64,000 nt of DNA, from contig JAPTHN010000011.1 of the NCBI GenBank assembly GCA_026936325.1, forward strand, positions 33,762,629 to 33,826,628. Reading direction: 5' to 3'. The position numbers were made by a program, and so were the translations under genes. The first letter of the stretch is position 1, and each line of letters begins with the position of its first letter. Positions 51,201 through 60,600 of this stretch are shown here, in pieces. This DNA comes from Platynereis dumerilii. Lineage: Eukaryota > Annelida > Polychaeta > Phyllodocida > Nereididae. The notes under the pieces were generated by a model, which did not search any database, was not told the origin of the DNA, and was given only the letters and a program-made list of their open reading frames with translations.

Positions 51201-53640
51201 CGCACCTGGACTTAATCACCAATAGAATAATAATACATGAATGCAATTCCGTTATTCTCCACATGCTAAATATCCGCATGATGTTACAAGACTGAATAAA
51301 AAAAAAAATTCTCTTTCAGGGATTCCGACAGATCTCTTTACAAAAACTTGACGACAGTGCTTGACACAGAATTTCCATCTCCTGCAACCACCAAAAAGGA
51401 GGTTAGTGTTTCAAGCAGATAGGTTGAGTCAAGTAACCTTTAGAATAAAAAGAAGAATATCTGTCTAATATTTTCAAAATATATTTTGTCTCCTCCTCAA
51501 TGTGTTCGCTAACCAATTATTTTTACAATAAAATAATTTTAAGTCTAATCCAAGTCTATTCTTTACCTCCATAAAATTACACTATTCAACTGAGCAGCTA
51601 AGCCTGCTGATGATAGTTGAAATATTGTGGAAATGTTATAATCACTGACAGGTTGATTTTTCAGGATTAATTAATTTTGGTCAATTTTCTGTAGGATTTC
51701 AGCGTCGAATGTGGAATCTGCTACACCTACAGGCTTGAGGACCTACTGCCGGACCATGTGTGTGATGACGAGAGATGCGGACAACCCTTCCATCAAAGTT
51801 GTCTCTTTGAGGTAAGAGCTCTTTTAGGAATGACTCAGATTAGATATTTATTGGCCAATGATATGACAATATTTATTCATACTGGCTTATAAGGCGTGTG
51901 TTCGAATCCACTCCTGGACTCACAGCCTATTCGCATGATAACGCCTGCCTTATAAATGGCAGCTGCTCATATAACCTGAAATTGTTTCAAAGCCCGTTGC
52001 ATTAACATATAGGCCTATATGATGAAGATGCTTCCACAAATCAACCAGATTCCACAAAAAGAAAGAAGAGCAACATTTCAATTTGTATATTCATCTTCCT
52101 GTACATGTATATATATGAAATACTGGAGTTGTTATTGCTCTACATTAATAATTTTTTTTATTTCACATTTTTGAAAAACACCCCCAAGATGTAATCATCT
52201 ACTTATGAAAACTGACAAAAGAACCATACAACACCAACATTTTTGCCTTCATCATAATGAACATGTGGCTGTCTCACCCTTTTTGTTTCAATGAAAGTCA
52301 AATGTTACTCGTCGAACATATTCTGAAGATTAGCCTCAGGTTCATTCAATTTGATGAAATTCACATGCTCTTGTTGCTGAACATTTTCATATCGATGGTA
52401 AAAGTGCAAAACCTCGTATGTCAAAATTTTGCTATTTTTAGATTTTTGGTGGAATGACTATTTTAATATCCAATACACGTTGTCAGTTGATTACCTTGCC
52501 AGTTTGCTATTTTTGGAAGCTGTAACACATTGGTAACAGAATGATTTCACCAAACCTTGTATGTCGATATGTTTCAAAAAGTGAAAGTGCAAAACCTTGT
52601 AACTCAAATCAGAACTTTGAAGCACATATTGTGGGATATTTCAACTTTTTTTGAAAAGCAATTACTGTGTTACTTTTTTATGACTCCCAGCAAGTTTCCT
52701 GATTAAAAAATTTTTACCTCCCTATATTTGTTTTGGTGATGTAGGCTATTGAAAAAGAGAGTGCACGAAAATTTGAAAAAATTGTCATTTTCCTCATTCT
52801 TGCCATTGTAGCCACTCAATAAAATTTGTTATTGCAACCTGTCATAGGCAAATTATAATTTTCACTGAATATACATAGATTGAAAGTATATTCAATGCTG
52901 CAAGTTGCTTTAAAGTGTGATAAATGATCGAGTTACAAGGTTTTGCAGGGGTAGAAAGTGAAAGTGCAAAACCTCTTAGGTCGACATTTTCAATCACATC
53001 TGATGGTAACATCAATGCAAGGGGTAAACGACCTCTGACAAAAAAATTTGCTACAACAGGGTGTCACTTTCTATGTATCTAGTTGGCCATAACTCACTTA
53101 TTAATAAACATTACCATGAAAAAAGACACTTGACAGTTTTTTTCAATTTCTGAAAAACAGCTTTTTTTGACTTACGAGGTTTTGCACTTTCACCATCGAT
53201 ATTATGGATGACGTCAAGATATATGTTTCAAATTTAGATGAGAACATCAAAATTTTCTATTTCTGTCTTTTTTCCAGTGGCTCCGAGCTTTACCATCCAG
53301 CCGTCAGAGTTTCAACACAGTGTTTGGAGAATGCCCATATTGTTCCAAGGTAAGGATCAAAATAATAATTATATTTGAGCTTCATCTAAATGTTGCCAAA
53401 TTTTCCAAACTCATGTGTTTAACAAGTTAACATAACTTTTCATTGCCAATGGAATATATATAAAGCACCTGAATTTCTAATGTTATGTCGACATCAGTTA
53501 GCAGACCAATTTATCAGGCCAATCTCCATTGCAAAGTCTGTCAGTGACCAAAATTAGTTCCGAAAAATCGACCAATTTCATGAATTAAATTTTACTAAAT
53601 TCTTTTTCAGCCCATTACAGTGCGAATGCCAACGAAGTGA
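39124..53640 (+). CDS. FANCL: FANCL, Fanconi anaemia core-complex E3 ubiquitin ligase, complete, 13 exons
   Basis: FANCL is the RING E3 subunit of the Fanconi anaemia core complex; with the E2 UBE2T it monoubiquitinates FANCD2 and FANCI in interstrand-crosslink repair. Exons: 39124-39210, 39600-39722, 40194-40250, 40799-40896, 46384-46480, 48845-48913, 50010-50160, 50733-50816, 50967-51012, 51320-51401, 51695-51811, 53278-53349, 53611-53640. All phases agree and give 370 aa (human 375). Residues 1 to about 95 form the ELF domain and about 100-290 the double-RWD substrate-binding domain (LPPPASYYESVIKDIEEIGW; TWILEPDNPTRSACARRIAL). The RING runs from Cys304 to Cys359 with CGIC, CDDERC, GQPFHQSC and CPYC, all ligands intact. 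Ile306, Tyr308 and Trp338 correspond to the residues known to contact UBE2T in human (309, 311, 341). The start aligns within four residues of human. Introns 4 and 5 are swollen by repeats. Confidence 0.95.
39600..39722 (+). CDS. FANCL: FANCL exon 2
   Basis: 41 codons, phase 0 at both ends: GEMFRISVDM, then AKFRCDWKLKNLLRNHLTIL (human ARLLCSWQLRTILSGYHRIV). Confidence 0.93.
39723..40193. other. FANCL intron 2
   Basis: AT-rich, nothing recognised. Introns 1 (39211-39599) and 10 (51402-51694) are similar. Confidence 0.5.
40194..40250 (+). CDS. FANCL: FANCL exon 3
   Basis: 19 codons, LLNQSKSIENFITELKNLL, matching human RMQHSPDLMSFMMELKMLL one for one. Confidence 0.9.
40300..40593 (-). mobile_element. 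tRNA-derived SINE, family 1, minus-strand copy in FANCL intron 3
   Basis: On the minus strand: GGCGGCTAGGTTGGCAAAGT (A box), GGGTTAGACC (decayed B box), TTGACGGCCCCTTGTATCAG, GCTGGGCAAGTAAAAG, ATCAATCAACCCTTGTGAGC, then CCCAGAACTGGGCTCAGAGT. It shows the fullest 3' part of the family. Confidence 0.75.
40799..40896 (+). CDS. FANCL: FANCL exon 4
   Basis: LPPPASYYESVIKDIEEIGW, then K and two bases of Arg; attttag and ACG/gtgagt borders, phase 2. Confidence 0.95.
40897..41985. other. FANCL intron 4, 5' part
   Basis: No exon or element recognised before the minisatellite. Confidence 0.35.
41986..43175. repeat. 1.2-kb degenerate minisatellite in FANCL intron 4
   Basis: Units AAGCTCACTGAACTAAG (about 17 bp) with substitutions and length variants dominate 41990-42830. 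From about 42840 the unit becomes CAGCTCACTGAACTA (15 bp), regular at 42950-43160. The order suggests newer amplification at the right end. ORFs rich in LTELQ are by-products. Confidence 0.85.
43430..43860. repeat. GGAGTCGGAGTC-type repeat
   Basis: GGTGGAGTCGGAGTC words on the left, ACTCCTGACTCC inverted words at about 43545, and AAGTCAGAGTTGAAGTC / GGAGTC words again at 43740-43820. Confidence 0.5.
43861..44436. other. FANCL intron 4, unassigned
   Basis: Nothing recognised. Confidence 0.3.
44437..45260. repeat. Tandem repeat, about 156-bp unit, with GC-rich GTCCGTCCGCCGGGCGG head
   Basis: After a head GGTCAAAAGTTGTCCGTCCG...GGCGGATAGATAGTTTC, units starting ACTCAGCCCC recur at 44525, 44681, 44838 and (decayed) 44992. 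Each contains ATGAAATTTGGTACACATGT and GTGCCTTTTGATGG. A head-like GGCGGGCATATGGCGGGGCG returns near 45210. Confidence 0.75.
45443..45646. mobile_element. PIF/Harbinger-like MITE G, copy 1 (FANCL intron 4)
   Basis: Inverted ends GGCCACACATAATTGATCTT...TAGCTTC and their complement, with TTA duplicated at 45440-45442 and 45647-45649. A 3-bp TWA duplication is typical of PIF/Harbinger. Confidence 0.8.
45650..46383. other. FANCL intron 4, 3' end
   Basis: A tRNA-B-box-like GGTTCAATTTCAGATCC at about 45868 hints at a decayed SINE; otherwise nothing. Confidence 0.3.
46384..46480 (+). CDS. FANCL: FANCL exon 5
   Basis: LVCIDETFRELKLMATDEAE, then RHHFLSIRLSAK; gctccag and AAG/gtgagg borders. More GC-rich than its surroundings. 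Confidence 0.95.
46579..46773. mobile_element. PIF/Harbinger-like MITE G, copy 2 (FANCL intron 5)
   Basis: Same ends as the copy at 45443, TAA duplication at 46576-46578 and 46774-46776. It lies 98 bp after FANCL exon 5. Confidence 0.8.
47150..47335. mobile_element. PIF/Harbinger-like MITE G, copy 3 (FANCL intron 5)
   Basis: Same ends, TAA duplication at 47147-47149 and 47336-47338. Shorter in the central A/T runs than copies 1 and 2. Confidence 0.8.
47400..47723. mobile_element. TWA-flanked MITE H (GGGCTATTCCATTTAAAAACC ends)
   Basis: Inverted ends of at least 40 bp (GGGCTATTCCATTTAAAAAC, CTGGGGG..., GGTGGTCGGGCT) with TAA at 47397-47399 and 47724-47726. The interior holds G runs and GATGTATGTACGGGG-like phrases. 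TWA duplication suggests PIF/Harbinger. Confidence 0.8.
47727..48844. other. FANCL intron 5, 3' part
   Basis: AT-rich, no element or exon recognised. Confidence 0.4.
48845..48913 (+). CDS. FANCL: FANCL exon 6
   Basis: 23 codons, HPNEKPECNCDLPLPFEPVW then NAK (human YPAESPDYFVDFPVPFCASW). Confidence 0.93.
48960..49580. repeat. TAACTCCCAC decamer-like tandem repeat, split by a transposon
   Basis: Words ACTAACTCC, CATAACTCC and TGTAACTCC fill 48965-49145 and resume at 49487-49580. The array is interrupted by the 332-bp element at 49150-49481, so the array is older. Confidence 0.75.
49150..49481. mobile_element. hAT-like MITE I (CAGGGTCCCCACC ends)
   Basis: Ends CAGGGTCCCCACC and, reversed, CAGGGTACCCAC, with TTATA duplicated at 49145-49149 and 49482-49486. 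Internal AGGGAAAA words face both ways. The ends look hAT-like, but hAT elements usually duplicate 8 bp, so the superfamily is tentative. Confidence 0.7.
49622..49810 (+). mobile_element. tRNA-derived SINE, another family
   Basis: CCCTAGCATAGTGGTTAGCA has a good A box; the B box (AAACCCCGCTTCGG) is decayed. It ends in an AT-rich tail. Confidence 0.45.
50010..50160 (+). CDS. FANCL: FANCL exon 7
   Basis: SNLKSLLDQFEKQLHQFQVL ... ATWILEPDNPTRSACARRIA, ending phase 1. Confidence 0.96.
50308..50482. mobile_element. Hairpin MITE J in FANCL intron 7
   Basis: Almost the whole 175 bp is one inverted repeat: CAGATGATTTCATATTTGTA...GAC at both ends, plus inner arms TTTTTTCTRGGACATGT. TA at 50306-50307 and 50483-50484. 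Looks like a Tc1/mariner-type foldback MITE. Confidence 0.8.
50733..50816 (+). CDS. FANCL: FANCL exon 8
   Basis: ASIQIKVNPTYPAVMPDVQF then LGADH, the second RWD half; phase 1 at both ends. Confidence 0.95.
50967..51012 (+). CDS. FANCL: FANCL exon 9
   Basis: 46 bp: VIQPLKRNLNANIQL plus two bases of Trp (human VVKPLGIKLSRNIHLW); ctttcag and ATG/gtaaat. Confidence 0.93.
51320..51401 (+). CDS. FANCL: FANCL exon 10
   Basis: DSDRSLYKNLTTVLDTEFPS then PATTKKE; ends phase 0. Confidence 0.93.
51695..51811 (+). CDS. FANCL: FANCL exon 11 (RING, first part)
   Basis: 39 codons carrying CGICYTYRLEDLLPDHVC and CGQPFHQSCLFE. Confidence 0.97.
51812..52389. other. FANCL intron 11, 5' part
   Basis: A tRNA-B-box-like GTGTTCGAATCCAC at about 51898 may mark a SINE remnant. 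Otherwise nothing. Confidence 0.3.
52392..53199. mobile_element. TA-flanked non-autonomous transposon K (motif GTGAAAGTGCAAAACCTCGT)
   Basis: Ends TCGATGGTAAAAGTGCAAAA...CCTCGTATGTCAAAA and, reversed, TCGATGGTGAAAGTGCAAAA...CCTCGTAAGTCAAAA differ at two bases over about 35. TA at 52390-52391 and 53200-53201. Internal direct copies lie at about 52580 and 52957 and an inverted copy at about 52924, so an inverted pair sits at 52920-52985. Confidence 0.78.
53278..53349 (+). CDS. FANCL: FANCL exon 12 (RING, second part)
   Basis: 24 codons, WLRALPSSRQSFNTVFGECP then YCSK. It begins with the E2-binding Trp and holds the last two zinc Cys. Confidence 0.97.
53611..53640 (+). CDS. FANCL: FANCL exon 13 (terminal)
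   Basis: PITVRMPTK then TGA (human PITLKMSGRKH). Confidence 0.93.
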   Translation, partial: PITVRMPTK

Positions 53641-53769
53641 AAGACAATTCATACACAATGCTAAGCGAGACTGAACGACTTCCTAAATCAATGAAACGAC
53701 ACTCAACATTGCACCAATTGTGATTAACTTCACTAATGTACACTGGTATTTCAAGAGCATCTTAGCTTT

Positions 53770-53898
53770 TTATACCTCTTCAATCTCAAACTTTTTCCAC
53801 TGCGTGCCATTACCAAATTGTGCTACATGCAACCCTTGTGAGTGCCCAGAACTGGACTTAAGAGGGCTGCACTCACCATATGTATCTAGCTATCTATA
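53770..53898 (+). mobile_element. SINE family 1, 3' fragment in the FANCL 3' UTR
   Basis: CAACCCTTGTGAGTGCCCAG, AACTGGACTTAAGAGGGCTG, CACTCACC, then TATCTA words match the 3' ends of the copies at 16690 and 40300. It lies between the stop codon and the likely poly(A) signal. Confidence 0.65.
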
Positions 53899-53926
53899 GC
53901 AGTCAGGTTCCATCAGTCAAATGAAG

Positions 53927-53932
53927 AATAAA
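53927..53932 (+). terminator. FANCL poly(A) signal AATAAA
   Basis: First canonical AATAAA after the FANCL stop, 287 bp downstream. Confidence 0.55.
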
Positions 53933-54582
53933 GTAAAGAGTGTTTTGAATATAAATTTTACTGATTATCTCTCAGCATACTGAATACAAAAACAACAATA
54001 TTATACAACTTATATCAGACATAAGCTGTGTATTTTGGGGAGCATACATCTATGATTTATACTTTGCTTCTACAATCTAACGTTATTGAGATTCTATTGA
54101 ATTTGCAATTAGGCCTAGTTTTAAGTTTTAGGCCTAGTTTTAAGTTTAGCTGAATTCAAACTGTAATGCAATTCAACTGCCCAATTCTGCAGTATTAAAT
54201 TAGCACAGGCAGATTAATATTATGACAAATTAGTTACATGACTTATTACTTTAACTTCAGCATATTCAGTATCTAATTTGTGTATATCAAATTGTTATCA
54301 CCAATTTCTTAAGTTGCGATAAAATTATGGAATATCGCAAGTATTTTATATACAGCTTTCTACAGTTTTACATGGCATACAATGCATAAGAATATCAATG
54401 TAAAAGTCAAGTGTTTGTAATAATAATATATTATACAATACAATATTCGTTAATACAATAAATATACAAACTTTTTTCAAAAGTCTTGTGGTTAGTTTTC
54501 ATTCTATACACATAAATGAGTGTAATATGTGTAAAGCTATAAAATCTCTGAACACATTTAGAAAGTTTTGATTTCACAATTT
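53933..54582. other. Convergent FANCL/VRK spacer
   Basis: AT-rich 3' UTR sequence of one or both genes. The phrase TTAGGCCTAGTTTTAAGTTT is tandemly repeated at 54109-54146. Confidence 0.4.
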
Positions 54583-54659
54583 TCACCGTCCCCTCCTGCT
54601 TCTCTTTAACCCTTGTAATCCTGGAGATGTTTGGGTTGCGACGCTTGCTGCAGGTTTAC
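54583..54659 (-). CDS. Probable VRK terminal exon
   Basis: 77 bp ending GLKRSRRGR and TGA; entry phase matches the exon at 63166. Confidence 0.55.
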
Positions 54660-57600
54660 CTGAAAATGAGAATCAATTGACAATCAAGAACAATACAGCA
54701 ATAACTATGTACATTGTTTGTACAATCCCATTTGTGGCACATGTAGTTATCTGTTCATCCAATCTTTGAATGAACAAAAAGTCATTTCAGAACACCATCG
54801 TCAAGCATTCACAAGACCTACAGTTTGTCTCATCTACCATTCGAACTGAAATTTAGGACCACTTCAACGGTCTTGTGTAAAATAATGCATGGGCTTAGGG
54901 GATTGGTTCTGGCACCAACTTACCTCGAACTAATTTAAGAGTGGCACTGCTGTGCGTCTCTGTGACGTCATGGCCCATTGTGTCACTGTTTGCATCACAA
55001 ATGTCAACAAATTTGTAGAAATGGACTCCCGATGTCAAAGATTGACAAAAATCGGGCAAAAACGGCATCAAAACATCGCGAAAATGTGACAAACAAATTA
55101 CAAATCAGCTCATCTACCTGTGAGTATGTGTAGATCTACTGTGCGATTTTTAGATACTGAGCAATCATGCCAAACACCAGTTCGCATGTTGGATGAGACA
55201 AACTGTAGATAAGTATCCTACCAACTCCGAAAAGAGATGGGCAGATAAGTACGGATCACCCAGATAATCTACCCTAGACGAATCATTCCATTCCCGCATA
55301 TTATCATAGATTTACGTCACGAGCGTCATGGCCAATCAGCGCCCAGGATTCCTCTCCACTTCAAAAGTTTACCGGCGATTTACGAAGCAACTATTAACTT
55401 CTCAGAGACGTATGGCCTATCATTTTAAAGGTCTCAGAGAGATCTATCTACTCATATAAGGATCACACATGTAACCCCAAGGGAAGTGTGCGAAATCAGC
55501 CTCATTTGCATAAAATGTGCGAAGGCCTGTTCATTGGTTAACTTTGAGGGTGTGTCCGATTTATTCACTGAAGGCTTTGCTGAAGTGGTACGGATACCCA
55601 GAGAACAGAGAATATGCAGTTGCGGGGACATTGTCCGACATTCAGACAAGAGCATGTGATTTGTGACTTCCAGCTATCACAGAACATCCGCTAGTTAAAT
55701 TCACACACAACTTTAAATTTTCAGATTTCTCTTTCAATACAAATAAGGAAATTTGTCGGGTTATTTGAGAAATTTTGTTTTTGGACCCATGATTCTGATC
55801 AAGTTAGACTGTGGTCAATAAAACTACTACTAGGAGTATCGCTGACTGTTAAAGTGGGCAAGTCGAATTGAAATATAGGTCTGTGTTGGCGTCGTATTGC
55901 AGGTTCGTACTCAGCAGAACTTCCGCAAAACTGTGCAAGACTAACGAGCTATGAATGAACTTGTAATTATTGTATGCCGCCTGTAAAAGTTTTAGCTTGC
56001 TTCTTACATACAGGCCAGTGTAAGAAGCCCTAAAATTTCAGATGAACATAATTTAATTGGAGTATTATGTCCATGTAATTGGTATTCTGTTAATTCAAAC
56101 TCTTCCTTATATTATATCATAGTTAATTGGAATAAAATGGTTTTCTTATCACAAAACTCTTGGCTTTGGCTGTCTTAGATAATTATTAGCCTTACAGCGG
56201 TCAAACTCTTCTAAGCAAGATGTTTTAATTTTATTTTAAAGATAAGTGACTCATTTTAAGTGGATTTAGGTGATGTTCAGTCAGTGCCAATCATCAACTT
56301 CAACTAGGCCCACTTATGATTCAAACTTAACTAGACAGCGGATGGAATCCGCACCTCCATAGCTGGATAGTTGGGTTGCCTCCTGTCCCCTTAGGCCAAT
56401 GTTGTGTTGGGGCAACTGAAAGACCCTGGACATCCCTGAATGAATATGTCTCATAGAGACAGGCAGACTGTGTAGGGCAACACAGAAAGCAATTTCATTG
56501 GCTACCTGTTCCTACTAGAATGCAATCGAAGCTGATGAGTACAACCTCAAAGGCATTGAACGACAAAGCACCAAAGTACATTCAGACAGTTGTGCAGCTG
56601 AAGCCCAATGGGAAACATAACTTTATATGAATTCATATCTTGTAATTAGAATCTCTGAAAGCTCATCAGTGAAACCACAGAATTGTCTAACAGCATGTTT
56701 TTCCAACAACCATCACCAAAATACAGCTTTTTGAAAAGTTAATTAGGAACAAATTGAGACAAAATTGTATTTATTGTGTAGAGTGATGTTGACTGTGCAG
56801 TCTCTTTGGCAAACATACTCGACATGTATCTTTTGAAATGAGAACTTTTAGATACATGTACATAACTTGCTATTAAGTTATATGCATCATCACCTCAACT
56901 TGATACTTTAATATTCCTGAGCCCCCAAAAGACACTTTAATGAAGGACCATCCTGAAATCGTAGGACGTCCTGAAATCTGCGGTCGGCCGCGACCTGTTG
57001 ACAATTAATTTTGACGGTAGCAGGACGTTTCACCGCTGGGACGTTTCACCGTCGGCAATGTGAGACGTTTCACCGCCAGTTAATTTCACTATTTGGTTAT
57101 TAAAGTATTACTTAATTGATTGTTTTAGTGAAAATTGTTATCCTTCGTTATTCTGGTAATCACATTGTTCATTTAATTACGTTTTCTTGTTACTTTGCAT
57201 ACTATTTGCTACATTGTACATTGAATTGAGACACAACGAAATGTTACGTCTTTTTGCTACAAAGTAACAAAAAACTTAGATAATCATTGATCGTGTAGAT
57301 AGAGGGGATTTACTAAAAAGCGGGCTGGAAGAAAGCGGGTAGCGGGTAGCGGGTGGATTCTGATACAACACAGAAGCTACTTGATACAACACCATCCGCT
57401 ACCCCTTGGTCGTAGCTTCTTCCGCTACCTTTCCCCGCTCTCACAGGTCAATTCTAAGTGCCAGGCAATCATCAAAGTGCAGGATTAGCAATAATTAATT
57501 GCACCTCAGGTTCTATAGGGCTACCTTAGGAGCATATTGTCTTTCAAATGGCAATTAGTGTCTGTATCTTTGGGGGTAATCTACTCAATTCCAATTAAAC

Positions 57601-60600
57601 ATATATATGCCCTTTGATGAATAAAATAACCTGCATGCCTATTAAAGTATATTGCATGTATTTGATATATAAAATGATGATCTATCTACCAATCTATAGA
57701 TCTAGCCTTCCTTGAATTGTATATAATTATATACAAGAATCCATGGATTCAAAACCGGCCTTTGGCAATTGTATATTCGGGATTGAAATAATGAAGAGGG
57801 TGATTTACAAATTTTACATATTATTACATGGACTGTTTTTGCATTGAGCAGTGATTGCCAGACTGATAGTGTTTGCTGCAGGCCATAAAAACTTTGTGGG
57901 GAACCTCTTAGCAAATGCCTATACCACATTTCAGAACTGTAAGTCATATTGGAAATTTTCTCATAATTTATGAGCAAATCCCCAAACCAAATAATAAAGT
58001 CGCCGTGGGCAATTCAAAATATGGTGGCCATTTGGGCAGCCATCTTGGATTTTTCTAAAATAAATTCTTAGGGGAACCCCTAAGTGAACCCCTATACCAA
58101 ATTGCATAAATCTAAGTGTAATACTAAAGTCACAGTGGACAATTCAAAATATGGTGGCCATTTTGGCAGCCATCTTGGATTTTTCCAAACATTTCTGAGG
58201 GGGTCCCCTAAGTGAATCCGTATACCAAATTGCATAAATCTAAGTGAAATACTAAAGTCACAGTGGGCAATTCAAAATATGGTGGCCATTTTGGCAGCCA
58301 TCTTGGATTTTTCCAAAAAATTTTGAGGGAGTCCACAAAGTGACTCCCTACACCAAATTCATAAATCCAAGTCAAATACTGGCAGCCTTTAAAACTCGCT
58401 CTGAACTTTCACAAGGCATGCGGGCCGGTAAAAACTGGTTTACAGGATCACCAGAATTTTTACAGGCCCGTTTCTTTGTGGTGTCAAGAGTTTTTTTGCA
58501 ACCTTTTCTGCAGACTACAATTAAAACACCACTTTAGTTTACAATCTGTAAAACTGATATCCAAACAGAGTGGGCCGTTGCACTGTGAAAATGGTACTTC
58601 CTGAATCATCATATAGATGATTTGTCACGATAATTTTACTCTAAGATCAGTTACATGACAATTCAAATAGCCTTCTCTTCATCATGACTAATCAAACAGC
58701 CTCTATGTTTCCCATGGACGTTAAATTTGGGGAGATGACACTTCATCAGTTATTATGACTCACAGTCACAGAGTGCCAAAATCTGTGGGAAGCAAACACT
58801 CATTTTATGCATATCAAATTTACAGGCTGTAATGATAAAGTTTGTCAAAATATTGAATACTAGTCAACTAGTAACCATGCCAAGTAGTAACCAAACCAAC
58901 TCGTAACCATTTTCAATTTTTCTCAACCAACTCGTAACCATGAGATATGGTAATCAACTGGCCATGACCAACTGGTAACCAAAACATAATAATTGCTTAC
59001 CAACTGGTAACCAGTGATAATTACTAACTGGTAACCAGGGAAGATCAGAGTGAACCAACCAGTAACCAACTGTAATCACCTGTAATTCAACCATTTTATA
59101 ATTTAACAAAATATTCATTAGATCTTGATAGAAAATTTATGCTTTGACAATTTATATTTTTGCTTATGTATTGTTTATTTTTAATGATATTTTTAACACA
59201 TATACAGGGATTTCCTGTGTTAAATAACTTCTTTTCCATGTATAAGAGAAGTTGATAGGCTGGATATTTGATATTTGGTGGTCAGTGACCTTGGTTACGA
59301 CTTGGTAGTTTGCAAGAATTTGGTAGTTACGACTTGGTGGGGTCATGAAATTGATTTAAATACGTGGTTACGACTTGGCAATCCACAAAAAAGGGATGGT
59401 TACCAGCTAGTAGGGTTTTTAAAAGGTTACTAGTTGGTAGGTTACCAGTTGATTGGTTACCAGTTGGTTTGGTTACCAGTTGGCATGGTTACCAGTTGAC
59501 CTAATACCAAAATATTATGTCAGAATGAGAAATGCGCTGAGAAAGGCTCTGGTCTCTTGGTGGAGTTTAGTGGATGGGTGTTGATAGACATTGCTTGCAG
59601 GAATAACTTGGCAATGGTACATAACTTCATCATAGCACTGTACAGAAAGCTGGTGAAGAAGTAGACAATGCCAAGTGTTATACAAACATAATGATCCACT
59701 GAGCAAACATGCCTCATCTAGACATGAACAATTATTTTAAAACACAAGTACTGAAATGGTTTGACTCTCACAGTGCTTTGGAATTATAAGCAATCCTGAC
59801 ACAGGGGCATCTTCTCCAATGAGGCTCACAGGCCCACTGCTGGCTGCAGCTGTTCATTGCACCTGTAACCATGGTAACCCCTTACAGCTACCTGAATCCC
59901 CCATTCATAATGGGCAGGTCCATATTTGACATTGGCCCCCATTGCTCACTGGGTAGCAGCACTGTGTTCAGAGGGGCAAGGCAAGTGGAAAAAGTGGACA
60001 TGGACATGGACATGGACAGGACACATTTACACATGGACAAGTGGACAAGAGTCCCATTTCACCAAAAATCTGTTTAAGCCCTCCTCTAATAACCTGCCTT
60101 TGGCCGGTTAAAAATTAAAATACAGAAAACATCCTTAAGATAAAATAGCCCTATTTGTTTCTATTTATTTTTTGTTTCAATAGATATATCTATCTACCTA
60201 TCTATCAATATAATTTATGAAATTTACAAAAACTGGGCAAGAATTTATTCACACACAAAAAAAAAACAGCAACAGTAAATAAACACTGTACTTAATTATT
60301 CTTCCCAAACTTGGCATTGAACTTTGACCCCTTTGGGTGGAAGAAAGTTGATGGCAATTAAAGCCAATCACTTAAGAAGTTTTGAACAATGGCAATTCAT
60401 GTGCATAGCAAATTGCTTGACAAAAAGCATAAGTCCAGCTGATTACAAGTAGCGGAGGTAGCAGGGTGAAACAGTAGCGGGCAGACCTGTATGTTGCACT
60501 ACTGACCATTGAATAGCATGTTTGTTCAGGGTGCTTCCTATTGTTCCCTGTTAATACATCCGCTACCCGCTACCCGCTTCTTTCAACCCGCTTTTTAGCG

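Noticed and set aside
54895-55092. Minus ORF MSHFRDVLMPFLPDFCQS... with a perfect GTAAGT donor, phase-compatible with the 54583-54659 exon
   Set aside because: It lies entirely inside a TA-flanked CAGT-ended MITE (54821-55205), and the peptide has no family signature. An exonised MITE remains possible but is not needed to explain the sequence.
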